A stretch of 64,000 bases of DNA, taken from contig NZ_CP011132.1 of NCBI RefSeq assembly GCF_000981805.1, positions 3,038,001 to 3,102,000 on the forward strand. Reading direction: 5' to 3'. The translations under genes were made by a program, and so were the position numbers. Below, one piece after another: positions 9,201 through 17,620 of the stretch. Source of the DNA: Citrobacter amalonaticus Y19. Its GTDB lineage: Bacteria; Pseudomonadota; Gammaproteobacteria; Enterobacterales; Enterobacteriaceae. The notes below the pieces were generated by a model, which was not told where the DNA came from, searched no databases, and saw nothing but the letters and a program-made list of their open reading frames with translations. The first letter of the stretch is position 1; the number at the start of each line of letters is the position of its first letter.

Positions 9201-9226
9201 AATTTGGTCGATTTGACAAGCTTCAT
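6209..9226 (-). CDS. Retron-associated WGR plus HEAT/ARM-repeat protein
   Basis: 1005 aa and first gene of the island. Residues 1-80 resemble a WGR domain (KLFFMQGTSDKVYEV, then YWVNFRYGRRG), with YGR at 41-43 in place of Trp-Gly-Arg. WGR occurs in PARPs and in bacterial MolR-type proteins and can bind nucleic acid. The remainder is leucine-rich paired helices read as HEAT/ARM repeats, with no catalytic motif I can name. It matches the ARM component of type XIII retrons. The start at 9226 is supported by a GGGAAGGGAA purine tract. It overlaps the SWIM gene, so the two likely work together. It may be the sensor or toxin arm; the sequence does not say which. Confidence 0.85.
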   Translation of the reverse strand: MKLVKSTKLFFMQGTSDKVYEVDLCEQQSGDIDRYWVNFRYGRRGSRLREGTKTPAPVDLAQAEAIFNSIVVSKTNKGYREATSPTSSSRHSPSSFSLPAMLCQIDELKESTQRARCIWRLPQQPDVALAAWLEKGLNPQHHWLENYVRLWTLGRAGDARNQATVKGFLTSESLPLRNLAHEVWLRLGDDDEIALQKEQLIATLPNELASAITRNDSVSLDALLNQFVSERNPDASGLLKTLYLVALDSAPLHQSLMRLLTTLPLRPTLFKGVRYLFKMAEFRLDAPMFALLAWRFDTTREFFDAGWDGVYLDGAGYIKPSAEFLRADSRLAYSRKTRNYLRRRSWRALRRLGARNDTRYVDMACAVLLQFCESGLLPERQIYGGTYAADAHLFAWNAILRAQNPHYQRHRQKPLWIRLADDEDTIRGEAFPQLWDQRPDALLTLLLKSDSDVVCTFALRALQENTAFCRALTDQHLAQLLVRPSPAISAFVLSLLAGRPLSGELLLALIRSPYLPARTLALTQLNSMSVLLDDATLVTALLLSDDAEIRSWLSGRLSQRPLTAMQADALARVLFPQLSAAHTHFSTEHAQWLAVCITSHLNLMMLQLTLDSLRVLFDHPDVGVQLLAAELLVSSHFTAEELPQELIAHLHHSSIAAIRATGIALMGKQSPERLLLQLPQLVALLSCGESAEQQACYTLLGRLAQDYAPTVFAALFPLLFQKEAQDGVHQALLTFITQQLKACLEILDKDTLWRLIQARSLAAQSLGYMILCARPARELSVRQWVVLASHPDHRFRDYALAAFEQHVDIAREQSGISLELLESDWPKTREFGFAYFRQHYPPQTWTPDLIVNLCDSQREDVQAYGRELLQIFFQREQGETYLLKLSQHPSVTVQTFVTHFFQEYAAGKPQVILALKPCFLAILSQVNRGRIAKDRTLAFLSQQAAISPQVLEMVGELLTRLSLTVVQKDKAPLIKAMLQLQKHYPHLNLPLEIVAPSAQGACHAG

Positions 9227-9259
9227 AACCCGTTCCCTTCCCTGTAAACGTTGGGAAGG

Positions 9260-9288
9260 ATTGTACTAAAAATCGTCAGGTTTGTCCT
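9260..9288 (-). promoter_or_regulatory. Candidate promoter of the retron operon
   Basis: Minus-strand -10 TACAAT at 9265-9260 and -35-like AGGACA at 9288-9283, spacing 17 bp, upstream of the WGR gene. The -35 is weak (4/6), so activation or readthrough from purL may contribute. Confidence 0.45.
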
Positions 9289-9312
9289 TCAGATAAACAT
9301 CGGGAGAAGCAA

Positions 9313-9341
9313 CACGTCCGGACATAACCTGCCCGGACGTG
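9313..9341 (-). terminator. Hairpin after purL, possible weak terminator
   Basis: A perfect 9-bp inverted repeat CACGTCCGG / CCGGACGTG with an 11-nt loop, 17 bp past the purL stop. On the minus strand no real T-tract follows, so termination may be partial and purL transcripts could run into the retron genes. Confidence 0.5.
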
Positions 9342-9357
9342 GATTGAGTGAACCGTA

Positions 9358-12300
9358 TTACCCCAACTGCTTGCGCGCGTTACGGAAGATACGCATCCAC
9401 GGACCGTCCTCGCCCCAGTTTTCCGGGTGCCATGAGTTGCTGACGGTACGGAACACGCGTTCCGGGTGCGGCATCATAATGGTCACGCGACCATTTTGAG
9501 TGGTCACCGCGGTAATCCCGTTTGGCGAGCCGTTCGGGTTAGCCGGATAGGTTTCTGTGACGTTGCCGAAGTTATCGACAAAGCGCAGCGCAACCAGCCC
9601 TTTGCTTTCCAGTGCCGCCAGATGAGCCGCGTCGCGAACTTCAACACGCCCTTCCCCGTGCGAGACGGCGATAGGCATCATGGACCCGACCATTCCCTGC
9701 AACAGCAAAGACGGGCTCTGGGTCACTTCGACCAGGCTGAAGCGGGCTTCAAAGCGATCCGAATGGTTACGCACAAAGCGCGGCCACAGGTCGCTACCGG
9801 GGATCAGCTCGCGCAGGTTTGACATCATCTGGCAGCCGTTGCACACACCCAGCGCCAGCGTTTGTGGACGATGGAAGAAGGTTTCGAACTCATCGCGCAC
9901 GCGGTTGTTGAACAGGATTGATTTCGCCCAGCCCTCACCTGCGCCCAGCACGTCACCGTAAGAGAAGCCGCCACAGGCCACCAGCGCCTGGAAGTTACCC
10001 AGACCGGTACGGCCACCGAGCAGATCGCTCATGTGCACGTCAATCGCGTCAAAGCCTGCACGCTGGAACGCCGCAGCCATTTCTACGTGGGAGTTCACCC
10101 CCTGCTCGCGCAGCACGGCGACTTTCGGACGTGCGCCGGTCGCAATGTAAGGCGCGGCGATATCTTCATTGATATCAAACGTCAGCTTCGCACTGAGGCC
10201 CGGATCGGCGTCGTTGGTTTTGGCGTCGTGCTCCTGATCGGCACACTCCGGGTTATCGCGCAGACGCTGCATCTGCCAGGTGGTTTCAGCCCACCAGATT
10301 CGCAATGTGGTGCGACTTTCGCTAAAGACGGCCTGACCGTCGGCTTCGATAACAAAACGGTCGCCCTCGACGGCCTGACCCAGGTAATGGATGCAATCGC
10401 CCAGACCGTGCTGCGCCAACAGCGCTTCCACCGCGTCGCGATCCGCTGCGCGAACCTGAATCACCGCGCCCAACTCTTCGTTAAACAGCGCCGCCAGACG
10501 ATCGTCGCCCAGGGCCGCGATATCCGCCCGAACACCGCAGTGACCGGTAAAGGCCATTTCTGCCAACGTTACCAGCAGGCCGCCGTCGGAACGGTCGTGA
10601 TAGGCCAGCAGTTTACGTTGCGCCACCAGCGCCTGCATCGCGTCGTAGAAGCCTTTCAGTTGCGCGACGTCACGCACATCTGCCGGTGTATCGCCGAGCT
10701 GACGGTAGACCTGCGCCAGCGCCGTGGCGCCCAGCGCGTTATGGCCACGCCCCAGGTCAATCAGCAGCAGCGCGTTCTCTTCGGTCGAAAGCTGCGGGGT
10801 GATGGTATGACGCACATCTTCCACGCGGGCAAAAGCGGAAATCACCAGCGACAGCGGCGAGGTCATTTCACGCTGTTCGTTGCCTTCCTGCCAGCGGGTT
10901 TTCATCGACATGGAGTCTTTGCCCACCGGAATGGTCAGACCCAGCGCCGGGCAGAGTTCTTCACCGACCGCTTTCACCGCTTCATACAGACCCGCATCTT
11001 CACCCGGGTGACCGGCTGCGGCCATCCAGTTGGCGGAAAGCTTAATACGTTTGATATCGCCAATCTGCGTTGCCGCGATGTTGGTCAGCGCTTCGCCGAC
11101 CGCCAGGCGGGCAGAGGCGGAGAAGTCGAGCAACGCCACCGGCGCACGTTCACCGATCGACATCGCTTCGCCGTAGTAGCTGTCAAGGCTGGCGGTGGTT
11201 ACCGCGCAGTTTGCCACCGGCACCTGCCACGGACCAACCATCTGATCGCGGGACACCATCCCGGTCACCGTACGGTCGCCAATGGTCACCAGGAAGGTTT
11301 TTTCTGCTACCGTCGGCAGATGCAGAACGCGTTTAACGGCATCGGCAATGGTGATATCAGCGCGGTTCAGCGCCTCGCCTTTCGCCTTCAGCGTCTGGAC
11401 GTCGCGGGTCATCTTCGGCGTTTTGCCAAGCAGTACGTCAAGCGGCAGATCGATAGGCTGGTTGTCGAAGTGACGGTCATTTAGCGACAGATGCCGTTCT
11501 TCGGTCGCCTCGCCGATCACCGCATACGGCGCGCGCTCGCGCTTGCACAGCTCGTCGAATAATGGCAGTTGATCCGCCGCAACGGCCAGTACGTAGCGTT
11601 CCTGGGATTCGTTACACCAGATCTCCAGCGGGCTCATTCCTGGTTCATCGCTGAGGATGTCACGCAGTTCAAATTTACCACCGCGTCCGCCGTCGCTGAC
11701 CAGTTCGGGCATGGCGTTCGACAGACCGCCCGCGCCGACGTCGTGGATAAACAGAATCGGGTTGGCATCGCCCAACTGCCAGCAGCGGTCGATGACTTCC
11801 TGGCAGCGACGTTCCATCTCCGGGTTATCACGCTGTACGGAGGCAAAATCGAGATCCGCGTCAGACTGGCCGGATGCCATAGAAGATGCCGCGCCGCCGC
11901 CCAGGCCGATATTCATCGCCGGGCCGCCGAGAACGATCAGCTTCGCCCCCACGACGATCTCGCCTTTCTGCACGTGATCGGCACGGATGTTACCGATCCC
12001 GCCCGCCAGCATGATTGGCTTGTGATAACCGCGCAGCTCTTCGCCGTTGTGGCTGTTGACTTTTTCTTCATACGTGCGGAAATAGCCGTTAAGCGCCGGA
12101 CGACCAAATTCATTGTTAAACGCCGCGCCGCCCAGTGGGCCTTCAGTCATGATATCCAGCGCGGTCACAATCCGCTCCGGCTTGCCGAAGTCTTCTTCCC
12201 ACGGCTGCTCAAAACCCGGAATGCGCAGGTTAGAGACGGAGAAACCGACCAGACCCGCTTTTGGCTTCGCGCCGCGTCCGGTTGCCCCTTCATCACGAAT

Positions 12301-13245
12301 TTCGCCGCCAGAACCGGTCGCCGCACCCGGCCACGGGGAGATCGCCGTCGGGTGGTTATGGGTTTCCACCTTCATCAGGATATGCGCCGGCTCCTGGTGG
12401 AAGTCGTAGCGTCCGGTCGCGTGGTCGGCAAAGTAACGGCCCACTTCAGACCCTTCCATCACCGCCGCATTGTCTTTATAAGCGGAAAGCACGTGGTCCG
12501 GAGTGGTTTCAAAGGTATTTTTGATCATCTTGAACAGCGACTTCGGCTGTTGCTTACCATCGATGACCCAGTCGGCGTTGAAAATCTTGTGACGACAGTG
12601 CTCAGAGTTCGCCTGCGCAAACATGTAGAGTTCGATATCGTTCGGGTTGCGCCCCAGTCGGGTAAACGCGTCCTGCAGGTAATCAATTTCGTCGTCCGCC
12701 AGCGCCAGACCGAGACGCAGGTTAGCGTCAATCAGCGCCTGACGGCCTTCACCCAGCAGGTCAACGCTTGCAACCGGCGCGGGCTGATGGTGAGCAAACA
12801 GTTTTTCCGCATCGGCTAATGAAGAGAACACCGTCTCCATCATTCGATCGTGCAGTTCAGCGGCAACCTGCTGCCACTGTTCCGCGGTCAGCGTGGAGGC
12901 CTCAACATAATAAGCGACGCCGCGTTCCAGGCGATCAATCTGTTGCAGACCGCAGTTATGGGCGATGTCCGTCGCTTTGGAAGACCAGGGGGAGATGGTG
13001 CCAGGACGAGGCGTCACCAGCAGCAGTTTTCCTTCCGGGGTGTGGCTGCTCAGGCTGGGGCCGTATTTCAGCAGACGGGCAAGCTGCGCGTGCTCATCCT
13101 CGTTCAACGGGGCGTTCAGGTCAGCGAAATGGACGTACTCGGCGTAAATATTGCTTACCTGGAGGTTGGCAGCCTGAAAACGTGCCAGCAGTTTGTTAAT
13201 ACGGAATGCGGACAGTGCAGGCGAACCACGCAGAATTTCCATCAT
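9358..13245 (-). CDS. purL: Phosphoribosylformylglycinamidine synthase
   Basis: 1295 aa, the normal length of the single-chain enterobacterial enzyme. It converts FGAR, glutamine and ATP to FGAM in cytosolic de novo purine synthesis. The N-terminal PurS-like region is followed by two synthase half-domains (KVETHNHPTAISP, GGEIRDEGATGRG, DGGLLVTLAEMAF) and a class I glutaminase with nucleophile Cys in LGVCNGCQMM and catalytic His in PHPERV near the end. The start MMEILRGSP at 13245 matches family alignment; the frame extends upstream to 13350 through the PurR box and is not coding there. Its 3' neighbour here is the retron rather than glmY. Confidence 0.98.
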   Translation of the reverse strand: MMEILRGSPALSAFRINKLLARFQAANLQVSNIYAEYVHFADLNAPLNEDEHAQLARLLKYGPSLSSHTPEGKLLLVTPRPGTISPWSSKATDIAHNCGLQQIDRLERGVAYYVEASTLTAEQWQQVAAELHDRMMETVFSSLADAEKLFAHHQPAPVASVDLLGEGRQALIDANLRLGLALADDEIDYLQDAFTRLGRNPNDIELYMFAQANSEHCRHKIFNADWVIDGKQQPKSLFKMIKNTFETTPDHVLSAYKDNAAVMEGSEVGRYFADHATGRYDFHQEPAHILMKVETHNHPTAISPWPGAATGSGGEIRDEGATGRGAKPKAGLVGFSVSNLRIPGFEQPWEEDFGKPERIVTALDIMTEGPLGGAAFNNEFGRPALNGYFRTYEEKVNSHNGEELRGYHKPIMLAGGIGNIRADHVQKGEIVVGAKLIVLGGPAMNIGLGGGAASSMASGQSDADLDFASVQRDNPEMERRCQEVIDRCWQLGDANPILFIHDVGAGGLSNAMPELVSDGGRGGKFELRDILSDEPGMSPLEIWCNESQERYVLAVAADQLPLFDELCKRERAPYAVIGEATEERHLSLNDRHFDNQPIDLPLDVLLGKTPKMTRDVQTLKAKGEALNRADITIADAVKRVLHLPTVAEKTFLVTIGDRTVTGMVSRDQMVGPWQVPVANCAVTTASLDSYYGEAMSIGERAPVALLDFSASARLAVGEALTNIAATQIGDIKRIKLSANWMAAAGHPGEDAGLYEAVKAVGEELCPALGLTIPVGKDSMSMKTRWQEGNEQREMTSPLSLVISAFARVEDVRHTITPQLSTEENALLLIDLGRGHNALGATALAQVYRQLGDTPADVRDVAQLKGFYDAMQALVAQRKLLAYHDRSDGGLLVTLAEMAFTGHCGVRADIAALGDDRLAALFNEELGAVIQVRAADRDAVEALLAQHGLGDCIHYLGQAVEGDRFVIEADGQAVFSESRTTLRIWWAETTWQMQRLRDNPECADQEHDAKTNDADPGLSAKLTFDINEDIAAPYIATGARPKVAVLREQGVNSHVEMAAAFQRAGFDAIDVHMSDLLGGRTGLGNFQALVACGGFSYGDVLGAGEGWAKSILFNNRVRDEFETFFHRPQTLALGVCNGCQMMSNLRELIPGSDLWPRFVRNHSDRFEARFSLVEVTQSPSLLLQGMVGSMMPIAVSHGEGRVEVRDAAHLAALESKGLVALRFVDNFGNVTETYPANPNGSPNGITAVTTQNGRVTIMMPHPERVFRTVSNSWHPENWGEDGPWMRIFRNARKQLG

Positions 13246-13297
13246 AAGTCTCTCGTCTTCTAAGCTTTCGGTGTGCCCAAGTGGGGAAACGGGCGTC

Positions 13298-13336
13298 ATT
13301 ATAAAGAATCTGGGCCGCCGACGAAACCGTTTGCGT
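13298..13336 (-). promoter_or_regulatory. purL promoter with PurR operator
   Basis: ACGCAAACGGTTTCGT (minus strand, 13336-13321) is an excellent PurR box. It overlaps the -35 (TTTCGT), and -10 TATAAT lies 17 bp on at 13303-13298. Purine-bound PurR would block RNA polymerase. Confidence 0.9.
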
Positions 13337-13501
13337 CGAAATAAAATCACTCCGCCTTGTTGTCATACGATGCTATCGATCGCGCTAATTAGTTGCCAAC
13401 TGGCGCAAGTTTAAGCAAAATGCCGCTCATTGATGAATAATCCTGGTCTTTCTATTCCTTTTCCCATCCTGAGGCAACGCACGGTTCAGAGAATTAACTA
13501 A

Positions 13502-15052
13502 TTGAAAAAATTAAAGATTAATTATCTGTTCATCGGCATACTGACGCTGTTGCTGGCAGCGGCCCTCTGGCCCTCAATCCCCTGGTTTGGTAAAGCCGAT
13601 AATCGAGTCGCCGCGATCCAGTCGCGGGGAGAGCTGCGCGTGAGCACCATTGAGTCGCCGCTCACCTGGACAAAACTTAACGGTAAGCCGTACGGGCTTG
13701 ATTATGAGCTGGCGCAGCAGTTCGCCAGCTATCTGGGCGTAAAGCTGAAGATTACCGTACGCCAGAACATCAGCCAGTTGTTTGACGACCTCGATAATGG
13801 CGACGCCGACCTGCTGGCGGCCGGACTGGTCTACAACAGCGAACGGGTGAAAAACTATCAGGCGGGGCCCACCTACTATTCGGTATCCCAGCAACTGGTC
13901 TACAAAGTGGGCCAGTATCGTCCCCGCACGTTGGGCAGCGTGACGGAAAATCAGCTCACCATCACCCCAGGGCATGTGGTGGCGAACGATCTGCAAACCC
14001 TGAAGCAGACAAAATACCCGGAACTGAGCTGGCGGATAGACGAGAAAAAAGGCTCAACGGAACTGCTTGATGCGGTGATTGCCGGGCAACTGGATTACAC
14101 CATCGCCGATTCTGTCGCCATCAGCCTGTACCAGCGCGTTCATCCCGAACTGGCCGTTGCGCTGGACGTTACCGACGAACAGCCGGTGACCTGGTTTAGT
14201 CCGTTGGATGATGACAACACGTTATCTGCCGCCCTGCTCGATTTCTTCAACGGCATGAATGAAGACGGCTCGCTGGCGCGTCTCGAAGAGAAGTATCTGG
14301 GGCACGGCGATGATTTTGACTATGTCGATACCCGCACCTTTCTGCGCGCGGTCGACGCCATGCTCCCCGACCTGAAACCGCTGTTTGAGAAATACGCCCA
14401 GGAAATTGACTGGCAGCTGCTTGCCGCCATTGCCTGGCAGGAATCGCACTGGGATGCGCAGGCCACATCGCCAACCGGCGTGCGCGGCATGATGATGCTC
14501 ACCAAAAACACCGCGCAAAGTCTGGGTCTGACCGACAGGACCGATCCTGAGCAAAGCATCAGCGGTGGGGCGCGTTATTTACAGGACATGATGAGTAAAG
14601 TGCCGGACACCGTGCCGGAGAACGAGCGCATCTGGTTTGCGCTGGCGGCCTACAACATGGGTTATGCGCATATGCTTGATGCGCGGGCGCTGACGGCCAA
14701 AACGAAGGGCAACCCGGACAGTTGGGCTGACGTCAAACAGCGCCTGCCCTTGCTCAGTCAAAAACAGTATTACAGCAAGCTGACCTATGGCTATGCACGC
14801 GGACATGAGGCCTACGCCTATGTTGAGAACATCCGTAAGTATCAGATAAGCCTGCAGGGCTATTTGCAGGAAAAAGAAAAGCAACTGGCTGAAGAGATGA
14901 AACTGGCAGAGGAGTATCCGGTTGTCTCGCCGACAGAATTTGGCAAGCAGCGGCGACCGCTCGTCGCCTTCCTGTCGCAATCGTCGTCCGGCTATCTGAC
15001 GCACTCTCCGTCGCTGCTGCGTTTACCGCAGAAGAAAGAAGAGAAAGAGTAA
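13502..15052 (+). CDS. mltF: Membrane-bound lytic murein transglycosylase F
   Basis: 516 aa, beginning with TTG at 13502 where homology starts (KKLKINYLFIGIL). An N-terminal hydrophobic segment anchors it towards the periplasm. Residues about 40-265 form a SBP_bac_3 (ABC substrate-binding-like) regulatory domain. The C-terminal SLT domain carries the catalytic Glu in QESHWDAQATSPTG and the GMMMLT and AAYNMGY motifs. It cleaves peptidoglycan glycan strands to 1,6-anhydro-MurNAc ends. Divergent from purL and convergent with tadA. No RBS is strong before the TTG (AGAGAATTAAC). Confidence 0.97.
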   Translation: MKKLKINYLFIGILTLLLAAALWPSIPWFGKADNRVAAIQSRGELRVSTIESPLTWTKLNGKPYGLDYELAQQFASYLGVKLKITVRQNISQLFDDLDNGDADLLAAGLVYNSERVKNYQAGPTYYSVSQQLVYKVGQYRPRTLGSVTENQLTITPGHVVANDLQTLKQTKYPELSWRIDEKKGSTELLDAVIAGQLDYTIADSVAISLYQRVHPELAVALDVTDEQPVTWFSPLDDDNTLSAALLDFFNGMNEDGSLARLEEKYLGHGDDFDYVDTRTFLRAVDAMLPDLKPLFEKYAQEIDWQLLAAIAWQESHWDAQATSPTGVRGMMMLTKNTAQSLGLTDRTDPEQSISGGARYLQDMMSKVPDTVPENERIWFALAAYNMGYAHMLDARALTAKTKGNPDSWADVKQRLPLLSQKQYYSKLTYGYARGHEAYAYVENIRKYQISLQGYLQEKEKQLAEEMKLAEEYPVVSPTEFGKQRRPLVAFLSQSSSGYLTHSPSLLRLPQKKEEKE

Positions 15053-15067
15053 ACAGGGCCGCAATGA

Positions 15068-15565
15068 CTACTGACTTGCGGCTTTCTTCAACGCTTTGAT
15101 CTCCTGACGGCGCATGCGGAAGAAATCGCTGAGCAGCGTCGCGCACTCCTCACGCAGTATCCCCTCAGTGACCTCAACGCGATGATTCATTCCCGGATGA
15201 TGCAGAACATCCATCAGCGAACCGGCAGCGCCGGTTTTTGCATCGCGCGCGCCGAACACGACGTGGCGAATACGACTGTGCACCATCGCCCCCGCGCACA
15301 TGACGCACGGTTCAAGGGTCACGTACAGCGTCGCATCAATCAGACGATAGTTTTGCAGGACCAGGCCGCCCTGGCGCAGCGCCATGATCTCCGCATGCGC
15401 GGTAGGATCGTGATGGCCAATCGGGCGGTTCCACCCCTCGCCAATCACGCGATTGTTGTGCACCAATACGGCGCCGACCGGGACTTCACGCTCATCCCAG
15501 GCGCGCTTCGCCAGCGTTAACGCATGACGCATCCAGTATTCGTGGCTAAATTCAACTTCTGACAA
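15068..15565 (-). CDS. tadA: tRNA(Arg) adenosine-34 deaminase
   Basis: 165-aa cytidine-deaminase-fold enzyme forming inosine at the wobble position of tRNA-Arg(ACG). Zinc ligands and catalytic Glu are visible: His57 and Glu59 in TAHAEIMAL, Cys87 and Cys90 in EPCVMC. It is essential in E. coli. The start at 15565 gives MSEVEFSHEYWMRHAL, as in the family. It ends 15 bp from the mltF stop in convergent orientation. Confidence 0.97.
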   Translation of the reverse strand: MSEVEFSHEYWMRHALTLAKRAWDEREVPVGAVLVHNNRVIGEGWNRPIGHHDPTAHAEIMALRQGGLVLQNYRLIDATLYVTLEPCVMCAGAMVHSRIRHVVFGARDAKTGAAGSLMDVLHHPGMNHRVEVTEGILREECATLLSDFFRMRRQEIKALKKAASQ

Positions 15566-15614
15566 AGGGGGGTACTCCGGTAATCATAGCGGGCGCATTA
15601 TACAATGCTTTCAA

Positions 15615-16250
15615 CTATTCCAGTTGCTGAAGTTCTCCCCGAGGCGTAACGCGCCAGCGGTGCTGACAAAAATAGAGCAGCGGGTTGTCCTGATTACTGT
15701 CGCTGTAGCCGCTGTAAAGGCGCAGCGGGGTGCCGATTTTACGTTCAAGCTGCGCGACTTTTTCATGCCCCAGGCAGCGCAGGGTCAGCACCCAACCGCC
15801 GTATCCTCGCGTCATCTGACTGGCGATCAGATTCACGCGCGGCAGCCACGGCGTATCAACGTAGACCTGTTCCACCAGCGACTGCGGCGAGCCGGTGATA
15901 AGCCAGATATCGGCATCAGAACTGAGCAGGTAGGTGGTCAGGCGCTCCTGCACCTGAGGAAACGCCGTGACGTTCTGTCGAAACCAGCGGACAAAATCGG
16001 CCTGTCTGGCCTGCAGGCTGGCCTCGCTGTGACCGAAAGTACATCCCCACAGCAGCAGGCTCATCGGCCAGCGCGCGGCACGCCCTTTGATCAGTAATGC
16101 GCCAACGATAACCGGCAACAACGGCAGCACGAGTAGCGCATTCAGCGGCTGGCGACGCAACAGATAGCGCAGGAAACTGCCGAACATATCCTGCTGATGT
16201 AACGTACCATCCAAATCGAAAAAAACGACACGACGCGCGTGATTGGTCAA
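15615..16250 (-). CDS. pgpC: Phosphatidylglycerophosphatase C
   Basis: 211-aa HAD-type membrane phosphatase that dephosphorylates phosphatidylglycerophosphate. The N-terminal VVFFDLDGTL supplies the nucleophilic Asp, a hydrophobic segment lies near 37-56, and ITGSP is the second HAD motif. The start is TTG at 16250; GAGGAGTAAGG from the end of murP serves as RBS, and only 3 bp separate the genes, which suggests cotranscription with murP. E. coli yfhB (pgpC) is the homologue. Confidence 0.94.
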   Translation of the reverse strand: MTNHARRVVFFDLDGTLHQQDMFGSFLRYLLRRQPLNALLVLPLLPVIVGALLIKGRAARWPMSLLLWGCTFGHSEASLQARQADFVRWFRQNVTAFPQVQERLTTYLLSSDADIWLITGSPQSLVEQVYVDTPWLPRVNLIASQMTRGYGGWVLTLRCLGHEKVAQLERKIGTPLRLYSGYSDSNQDNPLLYFCQHRWRVTPRGELQQLE

Positions 16251-16253
16251 ACC

Positions 16254-17618
16254 TTACTCCTCGGGATCGTTGAATCCTAACAGCCAGGTAAACAGGAACC
16301 CGGCTATGACTGCTACTAAATAGCCTAACAGATAGAACATCACTTTTCCGGCAACAATCGTTAACGCCAGCGGCAATCCGGAAATGCCGAAAGTGATAAC
16401 GGTGGCGACCTTCCAGTAGCTGATCAGCGCCCCACCTACCGCGCCCCCCAGGCAGGCGCCAATAAACGGCTTGCCCAGCGGCAGCGTGACGCCAAAAATC
16501 AGCGGTTCGCCAATCCCGAGTAATCCCACCGGCAACGCGCCTTTAATCACTTTTTTCAGCCGCGCGTTACGGGTTTTCATCAGCACGGCAATCGCCGCCC
16601 CCACCTGCCCGACGCCCGCCATCGCCAGAATCGGAAAGAGCGCGTTGTAGCCGTGAGCCTGTACCAGCTCGACGTGAATGGGCACCAGCCCCTGATGCAG
16701 CCCCGTCAACACCAGTGGCAGAAATGTTCCCGCCAGCACCGCCCCCACCAGAAAGCCGCCGCGATCGATAGCCCAGGACGCGCCATGGGCTATCGATTCT
16801 GAAATCCAGCCGCCCAGCGGTTGCAGCGCCACAATCGCAATCGTACCGGTGATGATCGTCGTCAGCAGCGGATTGAGGATCAACTCCAGCGAGCCGGGCA
16901 ATATCTCGCGGAACTTACGCTCTATCCAGCACATCAGCGCCACCACCAGCAGCACGGCGATAACCCCGCCGCGGCCTGGCTGCAACGCTTCGCCAAAGAG
17001 GGTAATTTGCGCCAGCTGCGGACTCGACAGGATACCCGCCATCACGCCGCCCATCGCCAGCGAACCGCCGAAGACTTTCGCCGTATTCACCCCCACGAGA
17101 ATGTTCATGATGGCAAAGACCGCACTGCCGAAGATCCCCATCAGCCCCAGCATGTTGGGGTACTGGGTGGCGAAATCACCGACGATATCCGGGCGTTTGA
17201 GAATGTTAATGATGCCGGTGATTAAACCAGAGGCGATAAACGCCGGGATCAGGGGAATAAACACGTTCGCCAGCTTACGTAGCGCATCGCTCATAGGCGC
17301 TTTGTACTTCGCTTTCGCCTGCGATTTCGTGCGCTCAATGTCATCGCCGACCGGGCGTTCGCTCCCCTCCGTCAGTAGCGAACGCATGGCATCAACAACC
17401 TTAGCCGCCTTGCCGGGCCCGACGATAAGCTGATGCTGCGCCCCCTGCTTCACGTAGCCACTGACGCCGGGTAGCTGTTTCAGACGCGGGATATCCAACA
17501 CCGTATCGTCCTTTACCTCCACCCTGACGCGCGTCATGCAATTTTCCAGACGCAGAATATTTTGTTCTCCGCCTATTCCCAGCAGAATGTCGCTGGCAAG
17601 GGTCGCCGTCTTATCCAT
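16254..17618 (-). CDS. murP: PTS EIIBC component, probably MurNAc-specific
   Basis: 454-aa permease. The N-terminal EIIB domain has the phosphorylated Cys27 in ENCMTRVRV. The EIIC domain with about ten membrane segments carries GIGEPLIFGVTLP near the C-terminus, as in the glucose/sucrose PTS family. Clustering with murQ indicates N-acetylmuramic acid uptake, giving MurNAc-6-phosphate. It is clearly divergent from E. coli MurP, so specificity is inferred from context; another amino-sugar glycoside is possible. murQ ends 2 bp upstream, indicating one operon. Confidence 0.82.
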   Translation of the reverse strand: MDKTATLASDILLGIGGEQNILRLENCMTRVRVEVKDDTVLDIPRLKQLPGVSGYVKQGAQHQLIVGPGKAAKVVDAMRSLLTEGSERPVGDDIERTKSQAKAKYKAPMSDALRKLANVFIPLIPAFIASGLITGIINILKRPDIVGDFATQYPNMLGLMGIFGSAVFAIMNILVGVNTAKVFGGSLAMGGVMAGILSSPQLAQITLFGEALQPGRGGVIAVLLVVALMCWIERKFREILPGSLELILNPLLTTIITGTIAIVALQPLGGWISESIAHGASWAIDRGGFLVGAVLAGTFLPLVLTGLHQGLVPIHVELVQAHGYNALFPILAMAGVGQVGAAIAVLMKTRNARLKKVIKGALPVGLLGIGEPLIFGVTLPLGKPFIGACLGGAVGGALISYWKVATVITFGISGLPLALTIVAGKVMFYLLGYLVAVIAGFLFTWLLGFNDPEE

Positions 17619-17620
17619 AG

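Noticed and set aside
10033..12819. Plus-strand frames of 483 and 416 codons opposite purL
   Set aside because: They are antisense shadows of a highly conserved gene with biased third positions.
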